Positions 1-7,624 of a stretch of 64,000 bases of DNA are shown here, piece after piece; the stretch's first letter is position 1; each line of letters opens with the position of its first letter. The notes under the pieces are model-generated. The model ran no database searches. It had not been told where the DNA came from and saw only the letters and a program-made list of their open reading frames with translations. Source of the DNA: Aldehydirespirator sp965116195. Its GTDB lineage: Bacteria > Actinomycetota > Acidimicrobiia > Acidimicrobiales > Aldehydirespiratoraceae. The translations under genes were made by a program, and so were the position numbers. The DNA lies in NCBI GenBank assembly GCA_965116195.1, contig OZ220491.1:2356001-2420000 (forward strand). Reading direction: 5' to 3'.

Positions 1-617
1 TCGCTGCGGTGGCCTGGCAGTGTGGCCAGGGTGAACACGACCACATCGCTGTTGAGCACGTCGTAGGTGTTGAGTTCTCTCACATGCAGACAATGCACCG
101 CACCCAGGTTGCGGAAACTCCGCTGAGAGTTGTCGTCTTCATCACCCAGCACCAACAGAACCTTCCTGTCGGCAACGCCGATTGCCACCAGCGCAGCATG
201 GGCAGCACGCGTCCTGGGCTCCGGGAAGTCCCAGCGGTCCACCACAACCACATCACCACAGCGAGCACGATCAGACAGTGCCGAGGCCAGAGCCAGACGC
301 TTCATCTTCTTGGGCGTTCGCTGACTGTAGTCACGTGGTTTGGGACCGTGAGCCACGCCACCTCCACGCCATTGCGGTGCTCGAATCGAACCGTGTCGGG
401 CCCGGCCTGTGCCCTTCTGACGCCAGGGTTTTCTCCCTCCGCCGGAGACCTCGGCACGACCCAACGTGTGATGCGTGCCTGACCGACGCGCTGCCAGTTG
501 CGCCGTGACCACCTGATGCATCAAACCCAACTTGAGTTCAACACCAAAGACCGCTTCGTCAAGATCTGCCTCACCAACCGTCTCACCCGATTGGGACATC
601 ACAGCCACAACACCCAC
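1..617 (-). CDS. rplD: 50S ribosomal protein L4 (partial, 3' end outside window)
   Basis: L4 is an early-assembly large-subunit protein that lines the exit tunnel. Reading the minus strand from the GTG at 617 gives an uninterrupted frame to the window edge. It includes the L4 landmark GGGRKPWRQKGTGRAR followed by QWRGGGVAHGPKPRDY, then PKKMKRLALASALSDR. The GTG has an AAGGGA ribosome site 8 bases upstream, inside the rplC 3' end, and lies 2 bases after the rplC stop. ATG 599 is the alternative start. Only about 205 residues are visible. Co-transcription and coupling with rplC are inferred from the spacing. Confidence 0.93.
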   Translation of the reverse strand, partial: MGVVAVMSQSGETVGEADLDEAVFGVELKLGLMHQVVTAQLAARRSGTHHTLGRAEVSGGGRKPWRQKGTGRARHGSIRAPQWRGGGVAHGPKPRDYSQRTPKKMKRLALASALSDRARCGDVVVVDRWDFPEPRTRAAHAALVAIGVADRKVLLVLGDEDDNSQRSFRNLGAVHCLHVRELNTYDVLNSDVVVFTLATLPGHRS

Positions 618-619
618 TG

Positions 620-1258
620 CTAGTTTCCCTTCACCGCGTTGCGAACCACCACCGCACCACCGGTGGGGCCCGGAACAGAACCCTTGACAAGCAACACCTC
701 AGCGTCGGCATCGGCGCGTACAACCTCAAGGTTGAGGGTGGTGACCTTGCCGGCTCCGGATCGTCCGGGCAACTTCTTGCCCTTGAAGACCCTGGAGGGC
801 GTCGCACATTGGCCCACTGCACCTGGTTTGCGATGCACCTTGTGGGCACCGTGCCCGGCCGGCTGGCCCTTGAAGCCGTGGCGCTTCATCACACCGCTGA
901 AGCCCTTCCCCTTGGAAACAGCTGTGACATCCACACGTTCGCCCGAGCTGAGCACATCAACACCGATGCTCTGACCCACCACATACTCGCTCACATCATC
1001 AATACGCAGTTCCACCACAACACGTCCGGGCGCGACCCCGGACTTGTTGAAGTGTCCCGCCTCCGGACTCTTGAGCTTGGCCGGGTCAATCATCCCGAAG
1101 GTGACCTGGATGGCGTTGTAGCCGTCATGTTCACGTGTCTTCACCTGAACCACCCGGCACGGCAAGACGCGCAGCACTGTGACGCCGATGACTCGGCTGT
1201 TGTCGTCCCACATCTGGGTCATTCCTATTTTGGTGCCCACAATCGCCTTGGTGGCCAT
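620..1258 (-). CDS. rplC: 50S ribosomal protein L3
   Basis: L3 binds near the 3' end of 23S rRNA and helps start large-subunit assembly. The 212-residue product is of normal length. It begins MATKAIVGTKIGMTQMW and carries the family signature GKGFSGVMKRHGFKGQPAGHGAHKVHRKPGAVG cited here by position (about residues 115-148). It is followed after 2 bases by rplD. In most bacteria rpsJ lies directly upstream in the S10 operon. Here a gene on the other strand (1689-2840) intervenes, so rplC must have its own promoter in 1259-1688. Confidence 0.97.
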   Translation of the reverse strand: MATKAIVGTKIGMTQMWDDNSRVIGVTVLRVLPCRVVQVKTREHDGYNAIQVTFGMIDPAKLKSPEAGHFNKSGVAPGRVVVELRIDDVSEYVVGQSIGVDVLSSGERVDVTAVSKGKGFSGVMKRHGFKGQPAGHGAHKVHRKPGAVGQCATPSRVFKGKKLPGRSGAGKVTTLNLEVVRADADAEVLLVKGSVPGPTGGAVVVRNAVKGN

Positions 1259-1279
1259 GGCAGATTCCTGACATCTCGG

Positions 1280-1329
1280 CGTGAGCGCTGCTCACGCGAA
1301 CGCTCCGCTCGGGCTCACCCGGCGGAGCG
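1280..1329 (-). promoter_or_regulatory. Two stem-loops in the rplC leader
   Basis: Two perfect inverted repeats lie 22-71 bases upstream of the rplC start. The first is CGTGAGC-GCT-GCTCACG (1280-1296). The second pairs CGCTCCGC (1301-1308) with GCGGAGCG (1322-1329) across a 13-base loop. In the rplC transcript they would form adjacent hairpins. L4 is known to repress the S10 operon through its leader in some bacteria, but I see no specific match to a described leader, so a control role is only a possibility. Confidence 0.4.
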
Positions 1330-1583
1330 ACGACTAGGTTGTGCCGCACGGTTCCCTGGCGGGCCTGTGCAGACTTCGATTCGTAATTCGCGTCGGCTGG
1401 TCCGAGCGCGAAGCAAACAGACTAGCAGCACTGTTCACTGACACCAACACCACACTTGGGGATTGCAGTCTTTCTCGGTCATGACCCGAAACCCGACCCC
1501 ACAGGTTGCTGCCGGTAGGTGCATCTGAGCGCAGCCACCCCCTCGGTCATGGTCAGGGCATGCCCACGACTATTGGGTGGACT

Positions 1584-1689
1584 GTCGGGTCACAGCCCAC
1601 AGTTCTGCCAGAAGGTAAGGCCGAAGCCAAGCCAGCACTGGATCAACCAGGAAGGTCGGGTCACAGCCCACAGTCCTGTCAGCAGGTAA
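1584..1689. repeat. Two-copy 35-bp direct repeat before the AI-2E gene
   Basis: Copies at 1584-1618 and 1655-1689 begin GTCGGGTCACAGCCCACAG and differ at a few positions (period 71 bp). The second copy runs into the ATG of the downstream gene, so the repeat ends at a start codon. The rest of the 1330-1583 interval shows no gene. Confidence 0.7.
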
Positions 1690-2840
1690 TGTCAGCCCCG
1701 GTGAACGATGCCACGACAATGCCGCCGTGGGTCAAGCGTGCCATCGTCTGGTTCTGGCTCGGCGCTCTCGGTGCGTTTTACGCCATCGGAGTGATACAGG
1801 CGCTGCGGACGTTGCTGTTGGTTCTGCTTGTGTCTCTGTTCGTGGCATTCGCGCTGGAGCCTGCGGTGAACCGCATGGAGCGGCGGGGCATCCGGCGGGG
1901 CCTGGGCACCGCTGTCATGTTCTCTGTCGTGGCACTGGCGGTGACAGGATTCTCGGCTGTGGTCGGGACGGCGCTGGCCTCCCAGATCAACGAACTGATC
2001 GACAAGGCACCCGGCTACATCGAAGACCTGCAGGACTGGCTGAACACAACGTTCGGACTGGACTATGACTTTGAAACTCTGCGAGACGAGTTCGTGGAGG
2101 GCGGCGGTCTTGAGGATCTTGCCGGACGCTTCGCCGATGACGTGGTGAATGTCGGTGCCACGATAGTGGAACTGCTGCTTCACCTCTTCACCGTGGCCCT
2201 GTTCACCTTCTATCTGGTTGCCGAGGGCCCGAAACTGCGCCGGATGATCTCCTCTGTGCTCGATGACCGCCGCTCAGCGATCGTGGGTGAGATCTGGGAC
2301 CTGGCCATGGACAAGACCGGCGGTTACATATACTCGCGCACCCTGCTGGCCGTCCTGTCGGCCGCAGTTCACTGGCTGGCCCTGGCGCTACTCGACGTGC
2401 CCTCGCCGCTGGCGCTGGCACTGTGGGTGGGCGTGGTCTCCCAGTTCATACCCGCCATCGGTACCTACATCGCGGGAGCGCTGCCGGTGGCAATAGCCCT
2501 GTTACATGACCCTCGCAGTGGTCTCTGGACGCTGCTGGTGATATTGGTTTACCAGCAGGTGGAGAACTACTTGTTTGCGCCTCGCATCACGGCCCACACG
2601 ATGCACATTCATGTGGCCCTGGCCTTTGGATCGGTGATTGCCGGCGTGGCGTTGCTGGGCGTTATCGGTGCCCTGTTGGCTCTGCCTTTCGCAGCCACAG
2701 CTCAGGCCTTCGCCACCAGCTGGCGCACAAGCCGAGAAAACGCCAGGACAAACACGACCACCAACACGAACCCTGCCGACCCGGGGGAACTGACAGGTCA
2801 AGCCCCGGACGCGGAGTCTGCTCCGAACCCTGAGCCGTGA
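1689..2840 (+). CDS. AI-2E family (PerM/YdiK-type) membrane transporter
   Basis: This is a polytopic membrane protein of the AI-2E/UPF0118 family, whose members are proposed exporters or permeases with mostly unproven substrates. From ATG 1689 it is 383 residues. Hydrophobic segments fall near residues 15-55, 75-100, 165-190 and 210-335, and the C-terminal half has the family's typical PSPLALALWVGVVSQFIPAIG stretch (cited by its first 20 residues) and a YQQVENYLFAP motif. The frame is open from 1506, but 1506-1688 contains the direct repeat, so ATG 1689 is preferred. The gene is convergent with rpsJ with no bases between the stops, and it splits the S10 operon. Confidence 0.85.
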   Translation: MSAPVNDATTMPPWVKRAIVWFWLGALGAFYAIGVIQALRTLLLVLLVSLFVAFALEPAVNRMERRGIRRGLGTAVMFSVVALAVTGFSAVVGTALASQINELIDKAPGYIEDLQDWLNTTFGLDYDFETLRDEFVEGGGLEDLAGRFADDVVNVGATIVELLLHLFTVALFTFYLVAEGPKLRRMISSVLDDRRSAIVGEIWDLAMDKTGGYIYSRTLLAVLSAAVHWLALALLDVPSPLALALWVGVVSQFIPAIGTYIAGALPVAIALLHDPRSGLWTLLVILVYQQVENYLFAPRITAHTMHIHVALAFGSVIAGVALLGVIGALLALPFAATAQAFATSWRTSRENARTNTTTNTNPADPGELTGQAPDAESAPNPEP

Positions 2841-3161
2841 TCAGGTCTGTTGGACCTTCAACTCAATGTCAACACCGGCGGGCACTTCCAGACGTTGCAG
2901 CGTGTCCACGGTCTTTTTGGAAGGCTCCAGGATGTCGAGCAGACGCTTGTGGATATGCATCTCGAAGTGCTCGCGGGAGTCCTTGTCCTTGAACGGCGAG
3001 CGCACCACGGTAAAGCGGTGCTTTTCTGTGGGCAACGGCACGGGCCCGCTGAACTTGGCCTGAGTACGTTTTACCGTCTCCACGATCTTCTTGGTTGACT
3101 GATCAAGAATTTCGTGGTCATAGGCCTTGAGCCTGATCCGGACCCGGTGCTTGGCTGCCAT
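2841..3161 (-). CDS. rpsJ: 30S ribosomal protein S10
   Basis: S10 (NusE) is a small-subunit head protein and a NusB/NusG partner in transcription antitermination. The 106-residue sequence has the standard fold landmarks: RIRLKAYDHEILDQSTKKIV at the N-terminus, GPVPLPTEKHRFTVVRSP mid-protein and HKRLLDILEPSKKTVDTLQ. It starts 5 bases after the tuf stop, so it is probably the last gene of the str operon transcript here. Its stop abuts the stop of the AI-2E gene on the other strand, which ends the ribosomal run. Confidence 0.97.
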   Translation of the reverse strand: MAAKHRVRIRLKAYDHEILDQSTKKIVETVKRTQAKFSGPVPLPTEKHRFTVVRSPFKDKDSREHFEMHIHKRLLDILEPSKKTVDTLQRLEVPAGVDIELKVQQT

Positions 3162-3166
3162 GACAG

Positions 3167-4354
3167 CTACTTGATGATCTTGGTGACCGAGCCTGCTCCA
3201 ACGGTACGACCACCTTCACGGATCGCGAACCGCAGGCCCTCGTCCATGGCTATCGGGCTGATCAGATCAACCTGCATGGTGGTGTTGTCGCCGGGCATGC
3301 ACATCTCGACACCCTCGGGGAGGTTGATCGTGCCGGTCACGTCAGTGGTACGGAAATAGAACTGGGGTCGGTAGTTCGAGAAGAACGGCTTGTGACGACC
3401 CCCCTCCTTTTTGTCCAGAACGTAGACCTGGGCCTCGAATTCGGTGTGAGGGGTGATGCTTTTGGGTGCTGCAAGCACCTGGCCACGCTGAACCTCGTCC
3501 TTGTCAATACCTCGCAGCAACGCACCGATGTTGTCACCGGCCTCACCACGGTCAAGGATCTTGCGGAACATCTCCACACCTGTGCAGGTGGTCTCCTTGG
3601 TCGGGCGAATGCCCACGATCTCCACCTTGTTGCCGGTGTTGACAACTCCCTGCTCGACACGTCCGGTAACCACCGTGCCGCGACCGGTGATGGAGAACAC
3701 ATCCTCGATCGGCATCAAGAACGGCTTGTCAACGTCACGCTCCGGCGTTGGCACGTAGCTGTCCACAGCCGCCATCAACTCAAGCACGCCCTCGGCAGCC
3801 TGACTGTCGCCGTCGAGAGCCTTGAGAGCCGAGACCCCGACGACAGGCGTGTCATCACCCGGGAACCCGTACTCATTGAGCAGTTCTCGGATCTCGAGCT
3901 CAACCAACTCAAGCAACTCTTCATCATCAACCATGTCAACCTTGTTGAGAGCCACGACGATGCTCGGCACGCCCACCTGTCGGGCCAACAGCACATGCTC
4001 ACGAGTCTGGGGCATGGGGCCGTCAGCAGCTGACACCACCAGGATCGCCCCGTCCACCTGGGCGGCACCGGTGATCATGTTCTTGATGTAGTCGGCGTGG
4101 CCCGGCATGTCCACATGCGCGTAATGCCGGTTCTCGGTCTCGTACTCCACGTGGGCAACATTGATCGTGATACCACGTTCACGCTCCTCGGGAGCATTGT
4201 CGATCTTGTCGAACTCGGTGAACCGGGTTCCCGCAACGTGCTCGGACAGCACCCTGGTGATGGCGGCTGTCAATGTGGTCTTGCCGTGGTCGATATGGCC
4301 CATCGTCCCCACATTGACGTGGGGCTTGGTCCGCTCGAACGTCTCCTTGGCCAT
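3167..4354 (-). CDS. tuf: Elongation factor Tu
   Basis: EF-Tu is the GTPase that delivers aminoacyl-tRNA to the ribosome. The start MAKETFERTKPHVNVGTMGH at 4354 has an AGAGGT site upstream and gives 395 residues, the usual length; an upstream in-frame extension to 4537 runs into fusA and is rejected. G1 GHIDHGKT, G3 DMPGHADY and G4 NKVD are all present, followed by domains 2 and 3 ending GAGSVTKII. It lies 43 bases downstream of fusA in the str operon. Confidence 0.98.
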   Translation of the reverse strand: MAKETFERTKPHVNVGTMGHIDHGKTTLTAAITRVLSEHVAGTRFTEFDKIDNAPEERERGITINVAHVEYETENRHYAHVDMPGHADYIKNMITGAAQVDGAILVVSAADGPMPQTREHVLLARQVGVPSIVVALNKVDMVDDEELLELVELEIRELLNEYGFPGDDTPVVGVSALKALDGDSQAAEGVLELMAAVDSYVPTPERDVDKPFLMPIEDVFSITGRGTVVTGRVEQGVVNTGNKVEIVGIRPTKETTCTGVEMFRKILDRGEAGDNIGALLRGIDKDEVQRGQVLAAPKSITPHTEFEAQVYVLDKKEGGRHKPFFSNYRPQFYFRTTDVTGTINLPEGVEMCMPGDNTTMQVDLISPIAMDEGLRFAIREGGRTVGAGSVTKIIK

Positions 4355-4397
4355 GGTGTTTACCTCTTTGTTTCTGGATAGGGGGACGCGTTCAGAT

Positions 4398-6482
4398 TCA
4401 TTCCCCGCGCATGCGGGCAACGATCTCGGACTGAACGCTCGCAGGGGTGGGCTGGTACGAATGGAATTGCATAGTGTACGTGGCTCGCCCCTGAGTGCGT
4501 GAACGAAGATCGGTACTGTATCCGAACATTTCCGCAAGCGGCATGTGCGCGCTCACGACTTGGTTCTTGCTTTGCCGCTCGGTGCCGCGCACCTGCCCAC
4601 GGCGGGAGTTGAGATCACCGACAACATCACCCAGATAGTCGTCAGGGGTGACGATCTCCACTGACATGACCGGCTCAAGCAGCACCGGCTTCGCCTTGGG
4701 AGCGACCTCGCGAAACCAAGAACTTCCGGCGATCTTGAAAGCCATCTCCGATGAGTCCACATCGTGTGTCTTGCCGTCGGTGAGGGTGACCTTCACATCC
4801 ACCGTCGGAAAGCCAGCCAACACGCCGTTGCTCATGGCTTCGCGAATGCCCTCGTCAACCGGCTTGATGAACTCACGGGGCACGGCACCCGCACGGATGG
4901 CACTGCCAAACTCATACTGGCCGCCCGGGTTCGGCTCGATCGTGGCTGTGATGACCGCGAACTGACCCGCTCCACCGGTCTGCTTCTTGTGTACGAACGT
5001 GTAGTCAGTGACCGGCAGGGTCAGAGTTTCACGGTAGGCCACCTGCGGCTTGCCCACGTTGGCCTGGACTCTGAACTCGCGCTGCATCCGGTCCACCAAC
5101 ACCTCGAGGTGGAGTTCACCCATCCCGGCGATGATCGTCTGCGCGGTTTCGGGGTCGGTGTGGACACGAAAAGTGGGATCCTCATCCGACAGCGCAGCCA
5201 GGGCCCGTGACATCTTGTCCTGGTCGGCCTTGGACTTGGGCTCCACAGCAACATCAATTACCGGATCAGGAAAGTCCAGGTTCTCCAAAATGACCGGGTT
5301 GGCGCGATCGCAGAGGGTGTCACCGGTTCGACAGTCCTTGAGGCCGATCACAGCAGCAATGTCACCGGCTGTCACACTCTCGAGATCAACACTGTCATTG
5401 GCATGCATCTCCAGGATGCGTCCGACCCTGCCGGTACGTCCTGTGCGAGTGTTGAGCACCTGCTCACCTTTGGCCATTGATCCGCTGTACACGCGCAGAT
5501 ATGTGAGCTTGCCGACATGGCTGTCCGTTTTGATCTTGAACGCCAGGGCCGCCAGTGGTGCCGATGACTCAGCGGCCCGTGTGACCGTTTCACCGGAGCG
5601 GGGATTGACACCACGCACCGCCGGCAGGTCCAGCGGAGACGGCAGGTAGGCGACCACGGCATCCAACAAGGCCTGAACGCCTTTGTTCTTGAAGGCCGAA
5701 CCGTTGAGAACCGGCACGAGTTCGCCGCTGATGGTGCCGGCTCGAACCGCCGCCACAACATCCGCTGTGCTGATTTCTTCATCCTCCAGGAACTTCTCAA
5801 GCAGTGCCTCGTCGTAGTCCGCCAGGGTCTCAAGCAGTTCATGACGATAGAACTGGGCCTCTTCTGACAACTCTTCAGGTATGTCAGTTTCGGTCCAGGT
5901 GACACCGTAGTCAGTCCCGGACCAGATGCGTGTCTTCATCTTCACCAGGTCAATGATGCCGCAATAGTCGGACTCGGCACCGACAGGCAACTGCAGCACT
6001 GCGATCTGCGAAGTCAGACGTTCCCTGATGGTGCCGAGGACATAATGAAAGTCCGCACCGGTGCGATCCATCTTGTTGATGAAACAGATGCGGGGCACGC
6101 CGTAACGATCAGCCTGTCGCCACACGGTCTCGGTCTGGGGTTCCACTCCCGCCACGCCGTCCAACAGGGCCACAGCGCCGTCAAGCACCCGCAGGGAACG
6201 CTCGACCTCCATCGTGAAGTCAACGTGACCGGGAGTGTCGATGATGTTGATGCGGTGATCATTCCAGATGCAGTGAGTTGCCGCCGAGGTGATGGTGATG
6301 CCCCGCTCCTGCTCCTGGGGCATCCAGTCCATCGTGGCGGCACCGTCATGCACCTCGCCGATCTTGTAGTTGCGACCGGTGTAGTACAGAATGCGCTCGG
6401 TCGTCGTGGTTTTGCCCGCGTCAATGTGAGCCGTGATCCCGATGTTGCGGGTCTTGGACAGTGGATGGCTTTTCGCGGCCAT
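4398..6482 (-). CDS. fusA: Elongation factor G
   Basis: EF-G is the translocation GTPase. ATG 6482 (MAAKSHPLSKTRNIGITAHI) has a GAGGA site 8 bases upstream and gives 694 residues, normal for the family; ATG 6497 lacks such a site. G-domain motifs AHIDAGKT, DTPGHVDF and NKMD are intact, and domains II-V follow to the RGE C-terminus. A strong stem-loop (6557-6580) lies between rpsG and this gene, so expression may be tuned relative to rpsLG. Confidence 0.98.
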   Translation of the reverse strand: MAAKSHPLSKTRNIGITAHIDAGKTTTTERILYYTGRNYKIGEVHDGAATMDWMPQEQERGITITSAATHCIWNDHRINIIDTPGHVDFTMEVERSLRVLDGAVALLDGVAGVEPQTETVWRQADRYGVPRICFINKMDRTGADFHYVLGTIRERLTSQIAVLQLPVGAESDYCGIIDLVKMKTRIWSGTDYGVTWTETDIPEELSEEAQFYRHELLETLADYDEALLEKFLEDEEISTADVVAAVRAGTISGELVPVLNGSAFKNKGVQALLDAVVAYLPSPLDLPAVRGVNPRSGETVTRAAESSAPLAALAFKIKTDSHVGKLTYLRVYSGSMAKGEQVLNTRTGRTGRVGRILEMHANDSVDLESVTAGDIAAVIGLKDCRTGDTLCDRANPVILENLDFPDPVIDVAVEPKSKADQDKMSRALAALSDEDPTFRVHTDPETAQTIIAGMGELHLEVLVDRMQREFRVQANVGKPQVAYRETLTLPVTDYTFVHKKQTGGAGQFAVITATIEPNPGGQYEFGSAIRAGAVPREFIKPVDEGIREAMSNGVLAGFPTVDVKVTLTDGKTHDVDSSEMAFKIAGSSWFREVAPKAKPVLLEPVMSVEIVTPDDYLGDVVGDLNSRRGQVRGTERQSKNQVVSAHMPLAEMFGYSTDLRSRTQGRATYTMQFHSYQPTPASVQSEIVARMRGE

Positions 6483-6556
6483 TGGTGAATTCCTCATCTG
6501 CGGTGACTGTCAGGTTGGTGGAAGCGAAACGGGGTTCTGGAGCGCAGGCACACCAC

Positions 6557-6580
6557 GACCGGGCCGTTTCAGGCCCGGTC
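6557..6580 (-). terminator. Perfect 9-bp stem-loop between rpsG and fusA
   Basis: GACCGGGCC (6557-6565) pairs perfectly with GGCCCGGTC (6572-6580) around a 6-base loop. It lies 100 bases after the rpsG stop and 75 before the fusA start. No U-tract follows on the minus strand, so full intrinsic termination is unlikely. Partial attenuation or a processing site would fit an operon in which fusA and tuf need different levels from rpsLG. Confidence 0.5.
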
Positions 6581-6680
6581 GGCTCCAAGTGTAAAGCGGT
6601 TGGTAATGGGCGTAAAACAGAATCTGGTGTTGCCTGTAAAGGGAGTGTTGAGTGTAGAGGGAGTTGGCAGCGGCTGCGCG

Positions 6681-7151
6681 CTACCAGCGATAATGAGCGA
6701 AAGCCTTGTTGGACTCAGCCATCTTCTGGAGATCTTCGCGGCGCTTGACCGAAGCACCGATGCCGTTGCCGGCATCCATCAACTCGTTGGCGAGCCGTGC
6801 TGCCATGGTTCGCTCGCGGCGACCACGTGCATATGACACGATCCAACGCACCGCCAGCGTGGTGGCCCGACGGGGCCTCACCTCCACAGGCACCTGGTAG
6901 GTGGCACCCCCGACACGACGGCTGCGAACCTCGAGTTGGGGTCTCACATTGTCCACGGCTCGCTTCAGTGTGGCCACCGGTTCTGTGCCGGTCCGTTCCT
7001 CGATGAGGCCGAGAGCGTCATAGACGATGCGCTCAGCGCGGCTGCGCTTGCCACGCTGGAGCACCTTGTTGACCATCTGAGTGACCAGCAGGGAGCGATA
7101 GATCGGATCGGGTTGGAGTTCGCGGCGGGCCGCAGGTCCTTTGCGGGGCAT
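6681..7151 (-). CDS. rpsG: 30S ribosomal protein S7
   Basis: S7 nucleates assembly of the small-subunit head and contacts the E-site tRNA. The start MPRKGPAARRELQPDPIYRS at 7151 has an AGGGAG site and gives 156 residues, the normal bacterial size. Family landmarks VGGATYQVPVEVRPRR and RTMAARLANELMDA are present. It follows rpsL with a single base between stop and start, which implies tight translational coupling. An upstream open extension to 7319 overlaps rpsL and is not used. Confidence 0.98.
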   Translation of the reverse strand: MPRKGPAARRELQPDPIYRSLLVTQMVNKVLQRGKRSRAERIVYDALGLIEERTGTEPVATLKRAVDNVRPQLEVRSRRVGGATYQVPVEVRPRRATTLAVRWIVSYARGRRERTMAARLANELMDAGNGIGASVKRREDLQKMAESNKAFAHYRW

Positions 7152-7152
7152 G

Positions 7153-7524
7153 TCAGGACTCCCTCTTGACTCCGTAGCGGCTGCGGGCCTTGCGCCGTTC
7201 ACGCACACCGGCCGTGTCAAGGGAGCCTCGCACGACCTTGTAACGAACCCCGGGCAGATCACGCACACGACCTCCCCGCACCAACACGATCGAGTGCTCC
7301 TGCAGGTTGTGGCCCTCACCTGGAATGTACGCGGTGATCTCCACGCCCGTGGTCAGCCGCACACGCGCCACCTTGCGCAACGCCGAGTTCGGCTTCTTGG
7401 GCGTGGCCGTGTAGACACGTGTGCAGACACCCCGACGCTGCGGCGCGCCGCCCAGTGCCGGCGTTGACTCTTTGCGGCGTTTCGACTGGCGGCCCTTGCG
7501 GACCAACTGCTGGATGGTGGGCAC
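7153..7524 (-). CDS. rpsL: 30S ribosomal protein S12
   Basis: S12 lies at the decoding centre and governs fidelity. The 123-residue product has the invariant TPKKPNSALRKVARVRL and GGRVRDLPGVRYKVVRG loops, with wild-type lysines at the classical streptomycin-resistance positions. It opens the rpsL-rpsG-fusA-tuf group, 100 bases after rpoC. An imperfect inverted repeat at about 7563-7585 lies in that gap but has no T-run. Confidence 0.98.
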   Translation of the reverse strand: MPTIQQLVRKGRQSKRRKESTPALGGAPQRRGVCTRVYTATPKKPNSALRKVARVRLTTGVEITAYIPGEGHNLQEHSIVLVRGGRVRDLPGVRYKVVRGSLDTAGVRERRKARSRYGVKRES

Positions 7525-7624
7525 GATCAGGTGTCCTTTGGTTCAGAGAGTTTGGAGCCATGACCCATTTCAGGCCGAAGTGGGTAGTTTAGGGCCTTGG
7601 CAGGCCGTTGATGCACAGCGCGCC

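Noticed and set aside
1..508. Plus-strand frames at the left edge
   Set aside because: They are antisense to rplD, whose conserved L4 motifs are clear on the minus strand.
4355..4537. N-terminal extension of tuf
   Set aside because: It overlaps fusA and has no family match; MAKETFERTK with its own ribosome site is the standard start.
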